From NCBI RefSeq assembly GCF_000971395.1, contig NZ_BBME01000009.1:62001-126000 (forward strand): a stretch of 64,000 nucleotides of DNA. The letters run 5' to 3'. Every line of letters starts with the position of its first letter. Position 1 is the first letter of the stretch. Made by a program: the position numbers and the translations under genes. The DNA is from Demequina iriomotensis (GTDB lineage Bacteria; Actinomycetota; Actinomycetes; Actinomycetales; Demequinaceae). This document shows, one piece after another, positions 8,720-22,341 of this stretch. A model generated the notes under the pieces. The model did no database searches and was not told the DNA's origin. It saw nothing but the letters and a program-made list of their open reading frames with translations.

Positions 8720-10231
8720 CTAGTGCCCCGTGCCCAGCTGCCCGGTCATGCGCCCGTGGAACTCGCGCGAGGCCTCGTTGAGCCCCACGATCTCGACCTC
8801 GATGCCGTGCGCGGCGTACTTGTGCTCGACCGCGTCGAGCGCCGCGACCGTCGAGGCGTCCCACACGTGCGAGTCCGACATGTCGATGACCACGCGCGAC
8901 GGGTCGCCCGCGTAGTCGAACTGGCTGTAGAGATCGTTGGAGCTGGCGAAGAACAGCTCGCCCGTGACGGTGTAGCGCCGCTCGCCGTCCTCGATCGGGC
9001 CGCCGGTGACCTCCGCGAGGTGCGCGACGCGCCGCGCGAAGAGCACGGACGCGAGCAGCACGCCCGCGACCACGCCGAATGCGAGGTTGTGCGTCACGAC
9101 CACCACCACGACGGTGACCAGCATCACCGCGTTCTCCGAGCGCGGCAGACGCTTCAACGTCGACGGCCGGATCGAGTGCCAGTCGAAGGTCGCCCACGAC
9201 ACGAACAGCATCACCGCGACGAGCGCGGCCATCGGGATGACCGCGACCACGTCGCCGAGCAGCAGGATGAGGACGAGCAGGAACACGCCCGCGGACAGCG
9301 TCGACAGGCGGGTGCGCGCGCCGCCGGCCTTGACGTTGATCATGGTCTGGCCGATCATCGCGCAGCCGCCCATGCCCCCGAACAGGCCCGTGACGATGTT
9401 AGCCGCGCCCTGACCCCACGCCTCGCGGGTCTTGTCGGAGTGGGTATCGGTGACGTCATCCACGAGCTTCGCGGTCATGAGCGACTCCAGCAGGCCCACG
9501 AGCGCGAGGCCCAGCGCGTACGGCAGCACGATGCGCAGCGTGTCGAGCGTCCACGGCACGTCGGGGACGAACAGCCCGGGCAGGCCCTCGGGCAGCGCAC
9601 CCTCGTCGCCCACGGTCGGCACGGCGATGCCCGCCCACACGGTCACGATGGTGAGCACCACGATCGCCACCAGAGGCGCCGGCACGGCCTTGGTCAGCCG
9701 CGGCCACAGGAAGATGACGACCAGTCCCGCCGCGACCAGTGCGTACACCGGCCACGTCTTGCCGGTGAGGTGCGGCAGCTGCGCCATCGCGATGAGGATC
9801 GCGAGCGAGTTCACGAAGCCCACCATGACCGAGCGCGGGATGAACCGCATGAGCTTCGCGACGCCCAGCAGCCCCAGCGCCACCTGGATCATCCCGCCGA
9901 GGATCACCGCGAGCACCAGGTAGTCGAGCCCGTGCTCCTTCGCGAGCGGGGCGACCACGAGCGCCACCGCGGCCGTCGCGGCGGAGATCATCGCGGGGCG
10001 CCCGCCCAGGATCGCGATCGACACCGCCATCGTGAACGAGGCGAACAGACCCACGCGCGGGTCGACTCCGGCGATGACCGAGAAGGAGATCGCCTCGGGG
10101 ATGAGCGCGAGGGCGACCATGAGGCCCGAGACGAGCTCGACGCGCATGACGCGCGGCTCGAGGGCGGCACGCCAGGACGATGCGGCGGCGGCCTCGGGCA
10201 CGCCGGTGGCGGTGCGGGCGGCGGTGGGCAT
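8720..10231 (-). CDS. SulP-family anion transporter with STAS domain
   Basis: The 503-residue product starts at ATG 10231 (MPTAARTATG), chosen because GGAG lies 5 nt upstream; a longer frame to 10405 has no such signal. About ten to twelve transmembrane segments occupy residues 30-400, with the SulP pattern IPEAISFSVIAGVDPRVGLFAS and GMGGCAMIGQTMINVKAGG. A STAS domain (about 420-500, VVIDMSDSHVWDASTVAALD) closes it. SulP proteins move sulfate, bicarbonate or dicarboxylates; the substrate cannot be told. It is downstream of katA on the same strand but separated by a terminator. Confidence 0.85.
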   Translation of the reverse strand: MPTAARTATGVPEAAAASSWRAALEPRVMRVELVSGLMVALALIPEAISFSVIAGVDPRVGLFASFTMAVSIAILGGRPAMISAATAAVALVVAPLAKEHGLDYLVLAVILGGMIQVALGLLGVAKLMRFIPRSVMVGFVNSLAILIAMAQLPHLTGKTWPVYALVAAGLVVIFLWPRLTKAVPAPLVAIVVLTIVTVWAGIAVPTVGDEGALPEGLPGLFVPDVPWTLDTLRIVLPYALGLALVGLLESLMTAKLVDDVTDTHSDKTREAWGQGAANIVTGLFGGMGGCAMIGQTMINVKAGGARTRLSTLSAGVFLLVLILLLGDVVAVIPMAALVAVMLFVSWATFDWHSIRPSTLKRLPRSENAVMLVTVVVVVVTHNLAFGVVAGVLLASVLFARRVAHLAEVTGGPIEDGERRYTVTGELFFASSNDLYSQFDYAGDPSRVVIDMSDSHVWDASTVAALDAVEHKYAAHGIEVEIVGLNEASREFHGRMTGQLGTGH

Positions 10232-10409
10232 GGGGACTCCGTCCGGGCAGGTGGGGGAGGCCGGCATCGGCCGCGCACCAGGGTAGCCGGTGGACTCCCG
10301 ATGACGAATGTGTACTGAATTGCCGCCCGTGCCGGATGTGGTCGCACCGGCCATGACATCGTCCGCTCGCGCCACATGTGTCATCGGGAGTCGCGCGGGC
10401 GGCACGGCG

Positions 10410-10443
10410 CAGGCCCGGACCCCCGTGCGGGGGTCCGGGCCTG
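10410..10443. terminator. Strong terminator after katA
   Basis: CAGGCCCGGACCCCC (10410-10424) pairs perfectly with GGGGGTCCGGGCCTG (10429-10443) around GTGC. It lies 14 nt beyond the katA stop on the reverse strand. Confidence 0.85.
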
Positions 10444-10456
10444 CGGAGGGGACTGC

Positions 10457-11971
10457 TTAGACCGTCACGGGCTCCACGCCGGTGCCGGGCTCGCCCGCCT
10501 CGACGGGGGCCTCGCCGGAGAGGTTGGCGCGAAGCTTCGCGCCCAGACCGGCGTCGACGTTGGTCCAGTACTGGATCGCACGCTCGCGGATCTCGTCCGA
10601 CTTCACCGCGCCGACGTGGCCGGTGATCTGGTCGAGGATGTGCGCCTTCTGCTGGTCGTCGAAGACCTCGCGGTACAGCGTGCCCGCCTGACCGAAGTCG
10701 TCGTCCTCGGCGTGCAGCGTCGCCGCCGCGCGGACCATGGCGCCGTCCGACTCCCAGTTGCCCGCGTCGCCCGCGCGCTCGGCGTCGGCGTGAGCGCCGC
10801 CGTGCGAGTTGGGCGCGTAGACCGGCGTCGACGCCGAGGCGAACGAGTAACGCATCGCGCCGTCCTTCGCGTACGAGTGGCCGTTCGCGTCGGCCGCGTG
10901 CGGGGCGTTGACCGGCAGGTCGGCGTGGTTGGTGCCCACGCGGTAGCGGTGCGCGTCCGCGTACGAGAAGATGCGCGCCATCAGCATCTTGTCCGGCGAG
11001 GCGCCGATGCCGGGGACGAAGTTCGAGGGGGCGAAGGTCGCTTGCTCGATCTGCGCGAAGTAGTTCTCGGGGTTCTTGTTGAGCTCCATGACGCCCACCG
11101 GGATCAGCGGGTAGTCGCCGTGCGGCCACACCTTGGTGAGGTCGAACGGGTTGAAGCGGTAGGTCTTCGCGTCCTCGTACGGCATGACCTGGACGAACAG
11201 GTCCCAGCGCGGGAAGTCGCCGGCCTCGATGTGCTCGTAGAGGTCGCGGATGTGGTGGTCGCCGTCCGAGCCCGCGAGCTGGCCCGCCTCATCGATAGTG
11301 AGGCCGTGCACGCCCTGCTGGCTCTTGAAGTGGTACTTCACCCAGAAGCGCTCGCCCTCGGCGTTGATCCACTGGTACGTGTGCGAGCCGTAGCCCTGCA
11401 TCTCGCGCCACGAGCGGGGGAGGCCGCGCTCGCCCATGAGCCACGTGACCTGGTGGGCCGACTCCGGCTGCAGGGTCCAGAAGTCCCACTGCATGTCGTT
11501 GTCGCGCAGGTGCGAGCCCGGCAGACGCTTCTGCGACCGGATGAAGTCGGGGAACTTGATGCCGTCGCGGATGAAGAACACGGGCGTGTTGTTGCCCACG
11601 AGGTCGTAGTTGCCCTCGGTCGTGTAGAACTTCAGCGCGAAGCCGCGGGGGTCGCGCCACGTGTCGGGCGAGCCCGCCTCGCCCGCGACGGACGAGAAGC
11701 GCGCGAGCATCTCCGTCTGGACGCCGTCCTGGAAGAGCGCCGCGCGGGTGTACTTCGCGATCTCGGGGTTGGTGGTGGTGAACGTGCCGAACGCGCCGCC
11801 GCCCTTGGCATGCACCACGCGCTCCGGCACCCGCTCACGGTTGAACTGGGCGAGCTTCTCGACCAGGTAGTGGTCGGTCAGCGCGGTGACGCCGCTGTTG
11901 CCGACGGTCAGCGAGTGCTGGTCCGAGGCGACCGGGGCGCCGGCGTTGGTGGTCGTGAACTTCTCCGACAT
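10457..11971 (-). CDS. katA: Monofunctional haem catalase
   Basis: This 504-residue protein has the size and motifs of small-subunit catalases: the active-site His region [14 protein letters not shown], the Asn region [13 protein letters not shown], the haem-binding Tyr region [17 protein letters not shown], and NADPH-type C-terminal sequences. It converts hydrogen peroxide to water and oxygen in the cytoplasm. The start ATG follows TAGGAGG. It is 27 nt downstream of furA on the same strand, so it should be co-transcribed and controlled by FurA through the TTTGAATGATTCAAA operator. Confidence 0.95.
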   Translation of the reverse strand: MSEKFTTTNAGAPVASDQHSLTVGNSGVTALTDHYLVEKLAQFNRERVPERVVHAKGGGAFGTFTTTNPEIAKYTRAALFQDGVQTEMLARFSSVAGEAGSPDTWRDPRGFALKFYTTEGNYDLVGNNTPVFFIRDGIKFPDFIRSQKRLPGSHLRDNDMQWDFWTLQPESAHQVTWLMGERGLPRSWREMQGYGSHTYQWINAEGERFWVKYHFKSQQGVHGLTIDEAGQLAGSDGDHHIRDLYEHIEAGDFPRWDLFVQVMPYEDAKTYRFNPFDLTKVWPHGDYPLIPVGVMELNKNPENYFAQIEQATFAPSNFVPGIGASPDKMLMARIFSYADAHRYRVGTNHADLPVNAPHAADANGHSYAKDGAMRYSFASASTPVYAPNSHGGAHADAERAGDAGNWESDGAMVRAAATLHAEDDDFGQAGTLYREVFDDQQKAHILDQITGHVGAVKSDEIRERAIQYWTNVDAGLGAKLRANLSGEAPVEAGEPGTGVEPVTV

Positions 11972-11998
11972 GGAGATCCTCCTAGGAAGTGATGACGT

Positions 11999-12454
11999 TC
12001 AAGGGTGGGCGGGGACGGGGTCCGACGCGGTGGTGACGGCGGCCTGGCATTCGAGGCACAGGCCCCAGAACGTGACCTCGGCCTCATCGAGGACGAAGCC
12101 GTGGGACTCGCTGGGGGTCAGGCACGGCGCATGACCGACCACGCAGTCGACGTCCACGATCGCGCCGCAGCGCGTGCAGACGAGGTGGTGGTGGTTGTCG
12201 CCTACCCGAAGCTCGTACCGGACCGGGTGATCGCCCGGTTCGATCGCTCGGGTGAGACCGCTGCCGGTGAGGTCCCGCAACACGTTGTAGACGGTCTGGA
12301 GGGACACGTCCGGCAGCGCCTGCGCGACCTTGGCGTGGATCGCGTCGGCCGAGGCGTGCGGAAGACCCCCGAGGGCCTCGATCACCGCGCGTCGCGGCTC
12401 GGTGACGCGCAGACCCGCTCCACGGAGCAGGTCGGTGGCGTCGGTGAGGGTCAT
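11999..12454 (-). CDS. furA: Fur-family regulator, FurA/CatR/PerR type
   Basis: This 151-residue winged-helix metalloregulator has VTEPRRAVIEAL at the DNA-binding part, HASADAIHAKVAQ, VSLQTVYNVLRDL (recognition helix), the HHHLVCTRCGAIVDVD metal-site region and a second Cys pair CLECQ. The ATG at 12454 is chosen because a -10 TACGCT ends 7 nt upstream (leaderless) and no Shine-Dalgarno is present for longer forms. Co-orientation with katA fits the FurA-catalase arrangement of mycobacteria and streptomycetes, in which the regulator is inactivated by peroxide. Confidence 0.9.
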   Translation of the reverse strand: MTLTDATDLLRGAGLRVTEPRRAVIEALGGLPHASADAIHAKVAQALPDVSLQTVYNVLRDLTGSGLTRAIEPGDHPVRYELRVGDNHHHLVCTRCGAIVDVDCVVGHAPCLTPSESHGFVLDEAEVTFWGLCLECQAAVTTASDPVPAHP

Positions 12455-12461
12455 GGGGGAC

Positions 12462-12491
12462 AGCGTACGGCCTTTTTTTGAATGATTCAAA
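12462..12491 (-). promoter_or_regulatory. furA-katA promoter with Fur/CatR operator over the -35
   Basis: TTTGAATGATTCAAA (12477-12491) is a perfect palindrome around a central G. On the reverse strand its TTGAAT (12490-12485) serves as -35, followed by a 17-bp spacer and -10 TACGCT (12467-12462), ending 7 nt before the furA ATG. Binding would block RNA polymerase, giving autoregulation and peroxide induction of katA. Confidence 0.75.
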
Positions 12492-12584
12492 TGAAAGTCC
12501 TCACGCCACGCTCTCGGGTGGTCAACGGACGGCGCGCGGCGCACGCTCCCTGGGCCGAGCCGGGACTTGATACCCCCAGGTGTG

Positions 12585-12635
12585 GATACCCCGGGGGATA
12601 TCTTCGACAGCAGAAGCAGATACCTCGGGAGGTAT
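12585..12635 (+). promoter_or_regulatory. CsoR/CstR-like operators before the sulfur-handling fusion gene
   Basis: ATACCCCGGGGGATAT (12586-12601) is near-palindromic. ATACCTCGGGAGGTAT (12620-12635) has perfect 7-bp arms and contains the GGGAGG Shine-Dalgarno of the gene starting at 12639. A third half-site ATACCCCCAGG lies at 12570-12580. The ATACC...GGTAT form is that of CsoR/CstR-family repressors that sense copper or persulfides. No such regulator is in the window. Confidence 0.5.
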
Positions 12636-12638
12636 GTC

Positions 12639-15140
12639 ATGAAGCTCGTCGTCATCGGTGGCGTCGCCGCCGGAGCGTCCACCGCAGCACGCGCCCGTCG
12701 GCTCGACGAGTCCGCCGAGATCGTGGTCTTCGAACGCGGTCACCACGTCTCGTTCGCGAACTGCGGCCTGCCCTATCACGTGGGCGAGGTCATCACCGAT
12801 CGCTCGCGACTGCTGCTCCAGACGCCCGAGAGCCTGCGCGAGTCGCTCGACCTGGATGTGCGCGTCGCCACCGAGATCGTGTCCATCGACCGCACGGCCA
12901 AGACCGTCACGGCCCGCGAGGTCGACGGCGGCCGCGAGTACACCGAGCCGTACGACACGCTCGCCCTGTGCATGGGTGCGGAGGCCGTGCGGCCGCCCCT
13001 GCCGGGCATCGACCACCCCGCCGTCGAGGTCCTGCGCCGCATCGGCGACATGGACCGCATCAAGACCCGGCTCGACGCCGCGATCGCGGCCCAGAAGGCG
13101 GGCAGGCGCGGCACCGTCACCGCCGTCGTGGTCGGCGCCGGGTACATCGGCCTCGAGATGGCGGAGAACCTCCACCACCGCGGTGTGCGCGTCGAGGTGG
13201 TCGAGCTGTCCGACCAGATCCTGCCTCCCGTCGACAATGAGATCGCCACCCCCGTCGAGCAGCACCTGCGCATGCGCGGCATCGGCCTGCACCTGTCGAC
13301 CGCGGCGGCGGCCTTCCAACCGGCGGACGATGCGGACGGCGCGGGCCGCGTGAACGTCGAGCTCACCTCGGGGAAGGTCCTCACGGCCGACCTGGTGATC
13401 CTGGCCGCAGGGGTGAGGCCGGCGGTGCAGCTGGTGAAGGACGCCGGGATCGAGCTCGGCCCGAAGGGCGGCATCAAGGTCGACACCCACATGCGGACGT
13501 CCGACCCCGACATCTACGCGGCGGGCGACGCGGTCGAGACCCCGCACCCGGTGCTCCCGGGCTCGTACCTCTCGCCCCTCGCCGGCCCGGCCAACCGCCA
13601 GGCGCGCGTGGCCGCGGAGAACATCTGCGGCCGCGACACCGAGTACCGGAGCACCCAGGGCACCAGCATCGTCAAGGTCTTCGACATGACGGCCGGCGGC
13701 ACCGGCGCCACCTCGCGCCAGCTCGACGCGGCCGGCATCGACTACCGGGTCGCCCACGTCCACCCGTCGGGCCACGCGGGCTACTACCCCGGCACCGCGA
13801 TGATGCACATCAAGCTGCTGTTCTCGCCCGTGGACGGCCGCGTGCTCGGCGCCCAGGCCTGCGGCTTCGACGGCGTCGACAAGCGCCTCGACCTGTTCGC
13901 GATGGCGGTCCGGTCGGGCCTCACCGTGTTCGACCTCGAGGAGCAGGAGCTGGCGTACGCGCCGCCGTTCGGCTCCGCCAAGGACCCCGTCAACATGGCC
14001 GGCTTCGTCGCCGCGAACACCCTCCGCGGCGACTTCACGCTCTGGTACGCGCAGGAGTGGCCGCTCGCGGCGGGTGCGCGCCTCATCGACGTGCGCACCC
14101 CCGAGGAGTACGGCATCCACCACCTCGCCGGAGCCGAGAACCTGCCGCTCGCGACCTTCCGCGAGGCGGTCGCGGGCTGGACGGACAAGGACCGGCCCAT
14201 CCGCCTCTACTGCGCCGTCGGCTTCCGCTCCTACCTCGCCCACCGGATCCTGGTGCAGCTCGGCTTCACCGACGTCGCGACCCTGTCGGGCGGGTCGACC
14301 ACGTTCGGCCACGTCCACGACGACCCGGCCGACCGGTACACGGCGCGCCCGCCCATGGAGAGCTACGCGGAGGAGGTCTCGGTCGCCTCGGCCGTCGCCG
14401 CCGCGACCGGCACCCTCACCGAGCTCGACTGCACCGGTCTCGCCTGCCCGGGCCCGATCATGCGCCTCGCGGATGCCATGGCGAAGGCGAACGCCGGCGA
14501 CGAGGTCCGCATCATCGTCTCCGACCCGGGCTTCGCGCTCGACGGCCCTGCGTGGGCATCCAAGAACGGGCACACCCTGGTGAGCCTCGACCCCCAGGGC
14601 CCCGGCTTCGTGGGCACCTTCCGCAAGGGCGGCGTCGCGCCGGTCGCGACCGGTGCATCGTCGTCGGGCAGGAGCAAGACCTCGATGGTGGTCTTCAGCG
14701 GCGACCTCGACAAGGTGCTCGCGGCGTTCATCATCGCCAACGGCGCGGTCGCGATGGGCGACGAGGTCTCGATGTTCTTCACCTTCTGGGGCCTCAACGC
14801 CCTGCGGAGGACGGACCCGCCCAAGCGCGAGAAGACGATGATGGACAGGATGTTCGGCGCGATGATGCCGCGCGGCGCCGAGAAGCTGACCCTGTCGCAG
14901 ATGCACATGGCCGGCGCCGGCACCGCGATGATCAAGAACGTCATGAAGCAGAACGACGTCCCATCGCTGCCCGCGCTCATCCGGTCGGCGCAGGAGGGCG
15001 GCGCGCGCCTGCTCGGCTGCACCATGACGATGGATCTGCTCGGCATGGCGCAGTCCGACCTCATCGACGGCGTCGAGCTCGCGGGCGTCGCGACCTTCCT
15101 GGGCGAGGCCGACCAGAGCGGCACCACGCTGTTCATCTGA
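12639..15140 (+). CDS. CoA-disulfide reductase / rhodanese / TusA / DsrE-like four-domain fusion
   Basis: The 833-residue protein has four parts. Residues 1-450 are a pyridine nucleotide-disulfide oxidoreductase with FAD motif VVIGGVAAGAST, the single redox Cys42 in SFANCGLPY typical of CoA-disulfide reductase, and NAD(P) motif VVGAGYIGLE. About 465-570 is a rhodanese domain with Cys525 in YCAVGFRS. About 593-665 is a TusA domain with Cys603 in GLACPGP. About 680-833 is a DsrE/DsrF-like domain (VVFSGDLDKVLAAFIIANGA, Cys about 794 in GCTMTM). Such proteins reduce CoA-persulfides and relay sulfane sulfur. The ATG at 12639 is preceded by GGGAGG within a CsoR-like palindrome. Longer starts are unlikely. 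Confidence 0.85.
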   Translation: MKLVVIGGVAAGASTAARARRLDESAEIVVFERGHHVSFANCGLPYHVGEVITDRSRLLLQTPESLRESLDLDVRVATEIVSIDRTAKTVTAREVDGGREYTEPYDTLALCMGAEAVRPPLPGIDHPAVEVLRRIGDMDRIKTRLDAAIAAQKAGRRGTVTAVVVGAGYIGLEMAENLHHRGVRVEVVELSDQILPPVDNEIATPVEQHLRMRGIGLHLSTAAAAFQPADDADGAGRVNVELTSGKVLTADLVILAAGVRPAVQLVKDAGIELGPKGGIKVDTHMRTSDPDIYAAGDAVETPHPVLPGSYLSPLAGPANRQARVAAENICGRDTEYRSTQGTSIVKVFDMTAGGTGATSRQLDAAGIDYRVAHVHPSGHAGYYPGTAMMHIKLLFSPVDGRVLGAQACGFDGVDKRLDLFAMAVRSGLTVFDLEEQELAYAPPFGSAKDPVNMAGFVAANTLRGDFTLWYAQEWPLAAGARLIDVRTPEEYGIHHLAGAENLPLATFREAVAGWTDKDRPIRLYCAVGFRSYLAHRILVQLGFTDVATLSGGSTTFGHVHDDPADRYTARPPMESYAEEVSVASAVAAATGTLTELDCTGLACPGPIMRLADAMAKANAGDEVRIIVSDPGFALDGPAWASKNGHTLVSLDPQGPGFVGTFRKGGVAPVATGASSSGRSKTSMVVFSGDLDKVLAAFIIANGAVAMGDEVSMFFTFWGLNALRRTDPPKREKTMMDRMFGAMMPRGAEKLTLSQMHMAGAGTAMIKNVMKQNDVPSLPALIRSAQEGGARLLGCTMTMDLLGMAQSDLIDGVELAGVATFLGEADQSGTTLFI

Positions 15141-15150
15141 CGCCGTCACC

Positions 15151-15459
15151 TCACGCGGCGGAGGCCTCCGAGGCCGAGGGCGCGGTGGGAGAGTTGAGCG
15201 CGGGCGCCGTGCCGATCCCGAAGATCCCTGCGTAGCCGATCGCGCACCCCAGCGAGAGGACCGCGGCGCCGGTGACGACGATCCCGAGCGCCGTGATCCC
15301 GCGGTCGCGCGAGGTCGCACCGATCGCGAGGGCGGCGACGGCCAGGCCGACGGCGATGACCGCCACCACGAGCGCGGCGAGCGGGACCCAGAAGAGCAGC
15401 AGCGCGATGATCGCGCACAGGATCGCGCCCGTAGCGAGCCAGAAGCCCCGACCAGTCAC
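15151..15459 (-). CDS. Small hypothetical membrane protein
   Basis: The product is 102 residues with two to three hydrophobic segments (about 7-50 and 60-85) and an Ala/Ser/Pro-rich end. The GTG start is preceded by GGAGG. It converges on the preceding sulfur fusion gene, with 10 bp between stops. The pattern is loosely like DUF4190-type small membrane proteins, but the family is not recognised with confidence. Confidence 0.5.
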   Translation of the reverse strand: MTGRGFWLATGAILCAIIALLLFWVPLAALVVAVIAVGLAVAALAIGATSRDRGITALGIVVTGAAVLSLGCAIGYAGIFGIGTAPALNSPTAPSASEASAA

Positions 15460-15526
15460 GCGATCCTCCGTCCACGCCCTGTTCGGAATCTAACAAGAGC
15501 GGGCGCGGCGCGCAGGGGCGCGGGGC

Positions 15527-16246
15527 CTACGGCTCGGCGACGCTGAGCGAGCCGGGGTCGACGAACCACACCCGGGCGTGCCCGCCCCGGGAGGTGGGGA
15601 CGATGAAGGCGTCGCCGTCGCGCGTCACCCCGCCGAGGGCGTCGTAGTAGTCCGCGAGCCCCTCCTCGGTGAGGACACCCCCGACCGACTGCTGCGCGTC
15701 CGTGACGTCCGTGCTCAGCAGCATCGACATCGGCTCGCCGACCGGTGGGAAGGGGATCTGGAAGGCGACGGTGCTCGCGTCCCGCCAGATGGCGACCGCG
15801 TCGGTGGCGAGCACGTAGACGTCGTCCCCCTCGAACACGTCGCCGTCGTCGCTGGGTGTGACGCGGTAGCGGATCCCGTCGTCATGCACCACCGACCAGG
15901 ACCCGGCCTCCACCTCGCCCTCGGGATGCGAGGCCTCGAGGTCGGCGACGAGCGCGTCCCAGCCGCGCCCGTACTCGAACACGTACGTCGCCCCGTCCTT
16001 CGCGAGCGGGACGTTGCGGACCTCCGCGGAGAACTGCGGGTCGCGGTCGTGGAAGCCGACCACCCAGATCTGGTCGACCTGCTCGAGGCGCTGGACCCCG
16101 AACGAGGCACCGACGGCGAGCGCCGCGAGGATCCCGAACGCGGCGGTCACGCGCCACAGGCGCGCGAGCGCACCGATGAGCGCGATGACGGCGGCGAGGG
16201 CGGCCACCCACAGCGCGGCGGTCGCGAGCGTCTCATGGAATCCCAC
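15527..16246 (-). CDS. Hypothetical protein with two N-terminal membrane segments
   Basis: The product is 239 residues. Hydrophobic segments at about 8-27 and 33-50 are followed by a soluble, acidic, probably extracellular domain of about 185 residues (WVVGFHDRDPQFSAEVRNV, VFEGDDVYVLATDAVAIW). No known domain is recognised. GGAGG-like sequence precedes the ATG at 16246. It sits downstream of gyrA but is separated from it by a strong terminator. Confidence 0.5.
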   Translation of the reverse strand: MGFHETLATAALWVAALAAVIALIGALARLWRVTAAFGILAALAVGASFGVQRLEQVDQIWVVGFHDRDPQFSAEVRNVPLAKDGATYVFEYGRGWDALVADLEASHPEGEVEAGSWSVVHDDGIRYRVTPSDDGDVFEGDDVYVLATDAVAIWRDASTVAFQIPFPPVGEPMSMLLSTDVTDAQQSVGGVLTEEGLADYYDALGGVTRDGDAFIVPTSRGGHARVWFVDPGSLSVAEP

Positions 16247-16282
16247 CTGGTCCCCCTCGGTCCTCGGTGAGGGGAATGTAGC

Positions 16283-16318
16283 AGGAAGGGCCGGCCGCGG
16301 AGGCGGCCGGCCCTTCCT
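16283..16318. terminator. Strong terminator after gyrA
   Basis: AGGAAGGGCCGGCCGC (16283-16298) pairs perfectly over 16 bp with GCGGCCGGCCCTTCCT (16303-16318) around GGAG. It lies 12 nt beyond the gyrA stop. Confidence 0.85.
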
Positions 16319-16330
16319 GTCAGCTGGGGA

Positions 16331-21209
<4,879 letters not shown>

Positions 21210-21312
21210 TCACGTCCGCTCCCCGCGGCCGCCGATGCGACGATGCGCACCGGCACCGGGCGTCATCGCCCGGCCCCCTCGACGCGTCGCCGCCTCGCGG
21301 CGGCGACGCGCG

Positions 21313-21338
21313 CCCTCCAGGGACGGAGACCTGGAGGG
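21313..21338. terminator. Terminator after Ltp-repeat gene
   Basis: CCCTCCAGG (21313-21321) and CCTGGAGGG (21330-21338) form a 9-bp stem with an 8-nt loop, 7 nt beyond the stop of the reverse-strand gene ending at 21346. Confidence 0.65.
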
Positions 21339-21345
21339 AACCGGG

Positions 21346-22128
21346 TCAGAGACCCAGTTGATCTGCGGCGTGCTCCGCCTGCGCCTGGGTGAACTGGCTG
21401 CCGTACTCCGACGTCATCTGATCGATGAGCCCGGCGCGGCTGAAGGCCATGGTCTCGAGGTACGACTCGGCCGCCTCGACCGCCTCCGCCTTCCAGTCGA
21501 CCTCGATGCGCTCGACGGCGTGCTCCGCCTGCGCCTTGGTGAACTGGCTGCCGTACTCCGACGTCATCTGGTCCATGAGGCCCGCCTTCGAGAAGGGCAA
21601 GGTGTCGACGTAGGACTGGGCCTGCTCGACCGCCTCGGCCTTCCAGTTGACCTCGACGTTGTCGATCGCCCAGGTCGCGGCCTTCTCGGTGAACTGGCTG
21701 CCGTACTCCGAGGTGAGCTGCTCGAGCAGGCCCGCCTTCGAGAACGAGGAGAACTCGAGGTACTGCTCCGCCGCCTCGAGCGCCTGCTCGGACTCCTTGT
21801 TCGGCGCCTCGGGTCGCGCGGGCTCGGGCTCCTCCTCGACCGCGTCGGCCGCGGCGTCGACATCCTCGACGGGGTCCGCGTCGCCCGCAGTCGCATCGGA
21901 CGTCTCGTCGGCTGCCGCGGCGTCGGGCTGCTCGGCGGGCTGCTCGATCGCCGCCGCATCGTCCTGGGTCCCGGCCTCGTCGTCGCCGCCGGCGACCGCG
22001 TTGCTCGCTCCCACGACGAGGAGGACGCCGCCGACGCCGGTGAGGATCTTGTGGCGGGCGAACCAGTTCTTGCGGGTCTCGGGCTGCTGCTCCATCGGAG
22101 GCGCCTGGTCGGTGTGCTGCTCGGTCAT
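21346..22128 (-). CDS. Ltp-family protein with three Ltp repeats
   Basis: This 260-residue protein has an N-terminal cytoplasmic tail, a membrane segment (about 28-48, ILTGVGGVLLVVGASNAVAG) and a long acidic linker. Three repeats of about 48 residues follow (about 115-260), each with AAE(Q/S)YLE or AQSYVD, (F/P)FSKAGLxxQxTSEYGSQFT and a WKAEAVE-type joint. The repeats match the Ltp domain known from phage TP-J34 superinfection-exclusion lipoprotein and many Gram-positive surface proteins. No lipobox Cys is present, so it is probably membrane-anchored by its helix. The start ATG 22128 follows a weak AGCACAG. It lies between gyrB and dciA, an unusual place. Confidence 0.75.
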   Translation of the reverse strand: MTEQHTDQAPPMEQQPETRKNWFARHKILTGVGGVLLVVGASNAVAGGDDEAGTQDDAAAIEQPAEQPDAAAADETSDATAGDADPVEDVDAAADAVEEEPEPARPEAPNKESEQALEAAEQYLEFSSFSKAGLLEQLTSEYGSQFTEKAATWAIDNVEVNWKAEAVEQAQSYVDTLPFSKAGLMDQMTSEYGSQFTKAQAEHAVERIEVDWKAEAVEAAESYLETMAFSRAGLIDQMTSEYGSQFTQAQAEHAADQLGL

Positions 22129-22293
22129 GCTGTGCTCCTGCTGGGGCGCGCAGCGGCGCGACCCTGTCGGTTTCGTGATCCACAGGCAGGAGTCGCAGAT
22201 GACGGCCCTCGTCGGGGCCGCACGGCGCGGGGACGCCTCGTGCTTGCATGGCACCAAGTGCCTCAACCACGATACGTCCGTTTCGCGGCTATC

Positions 22294-22322
22294 GTGACCG
22301 ATCCCAATGTGGGGATCGTCAC
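22294..22322. terminator. Candidate terminator of dnaN-recF-dciA operon
   Basis: GTGACCGATCCC (22294-22305) pairs with GGGATCGTCAC (22312-22322) with one bulged C. It lies 20 nt after the dciA stop on the reverse strand. Confidence 0.5.
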
Positions 22323-22341
22323 ATGAGGGACGGCGCCTCGA

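Noticed and set aside
12522-15320. Long open frame on the reverse strand (932 codons) opposite the sulfur fusion gene
   Set aside because: It is the high-GC antisense shadow of a well-supported gene; its product is a low-complexity Arg/Ala/Gly sequence without motifs.
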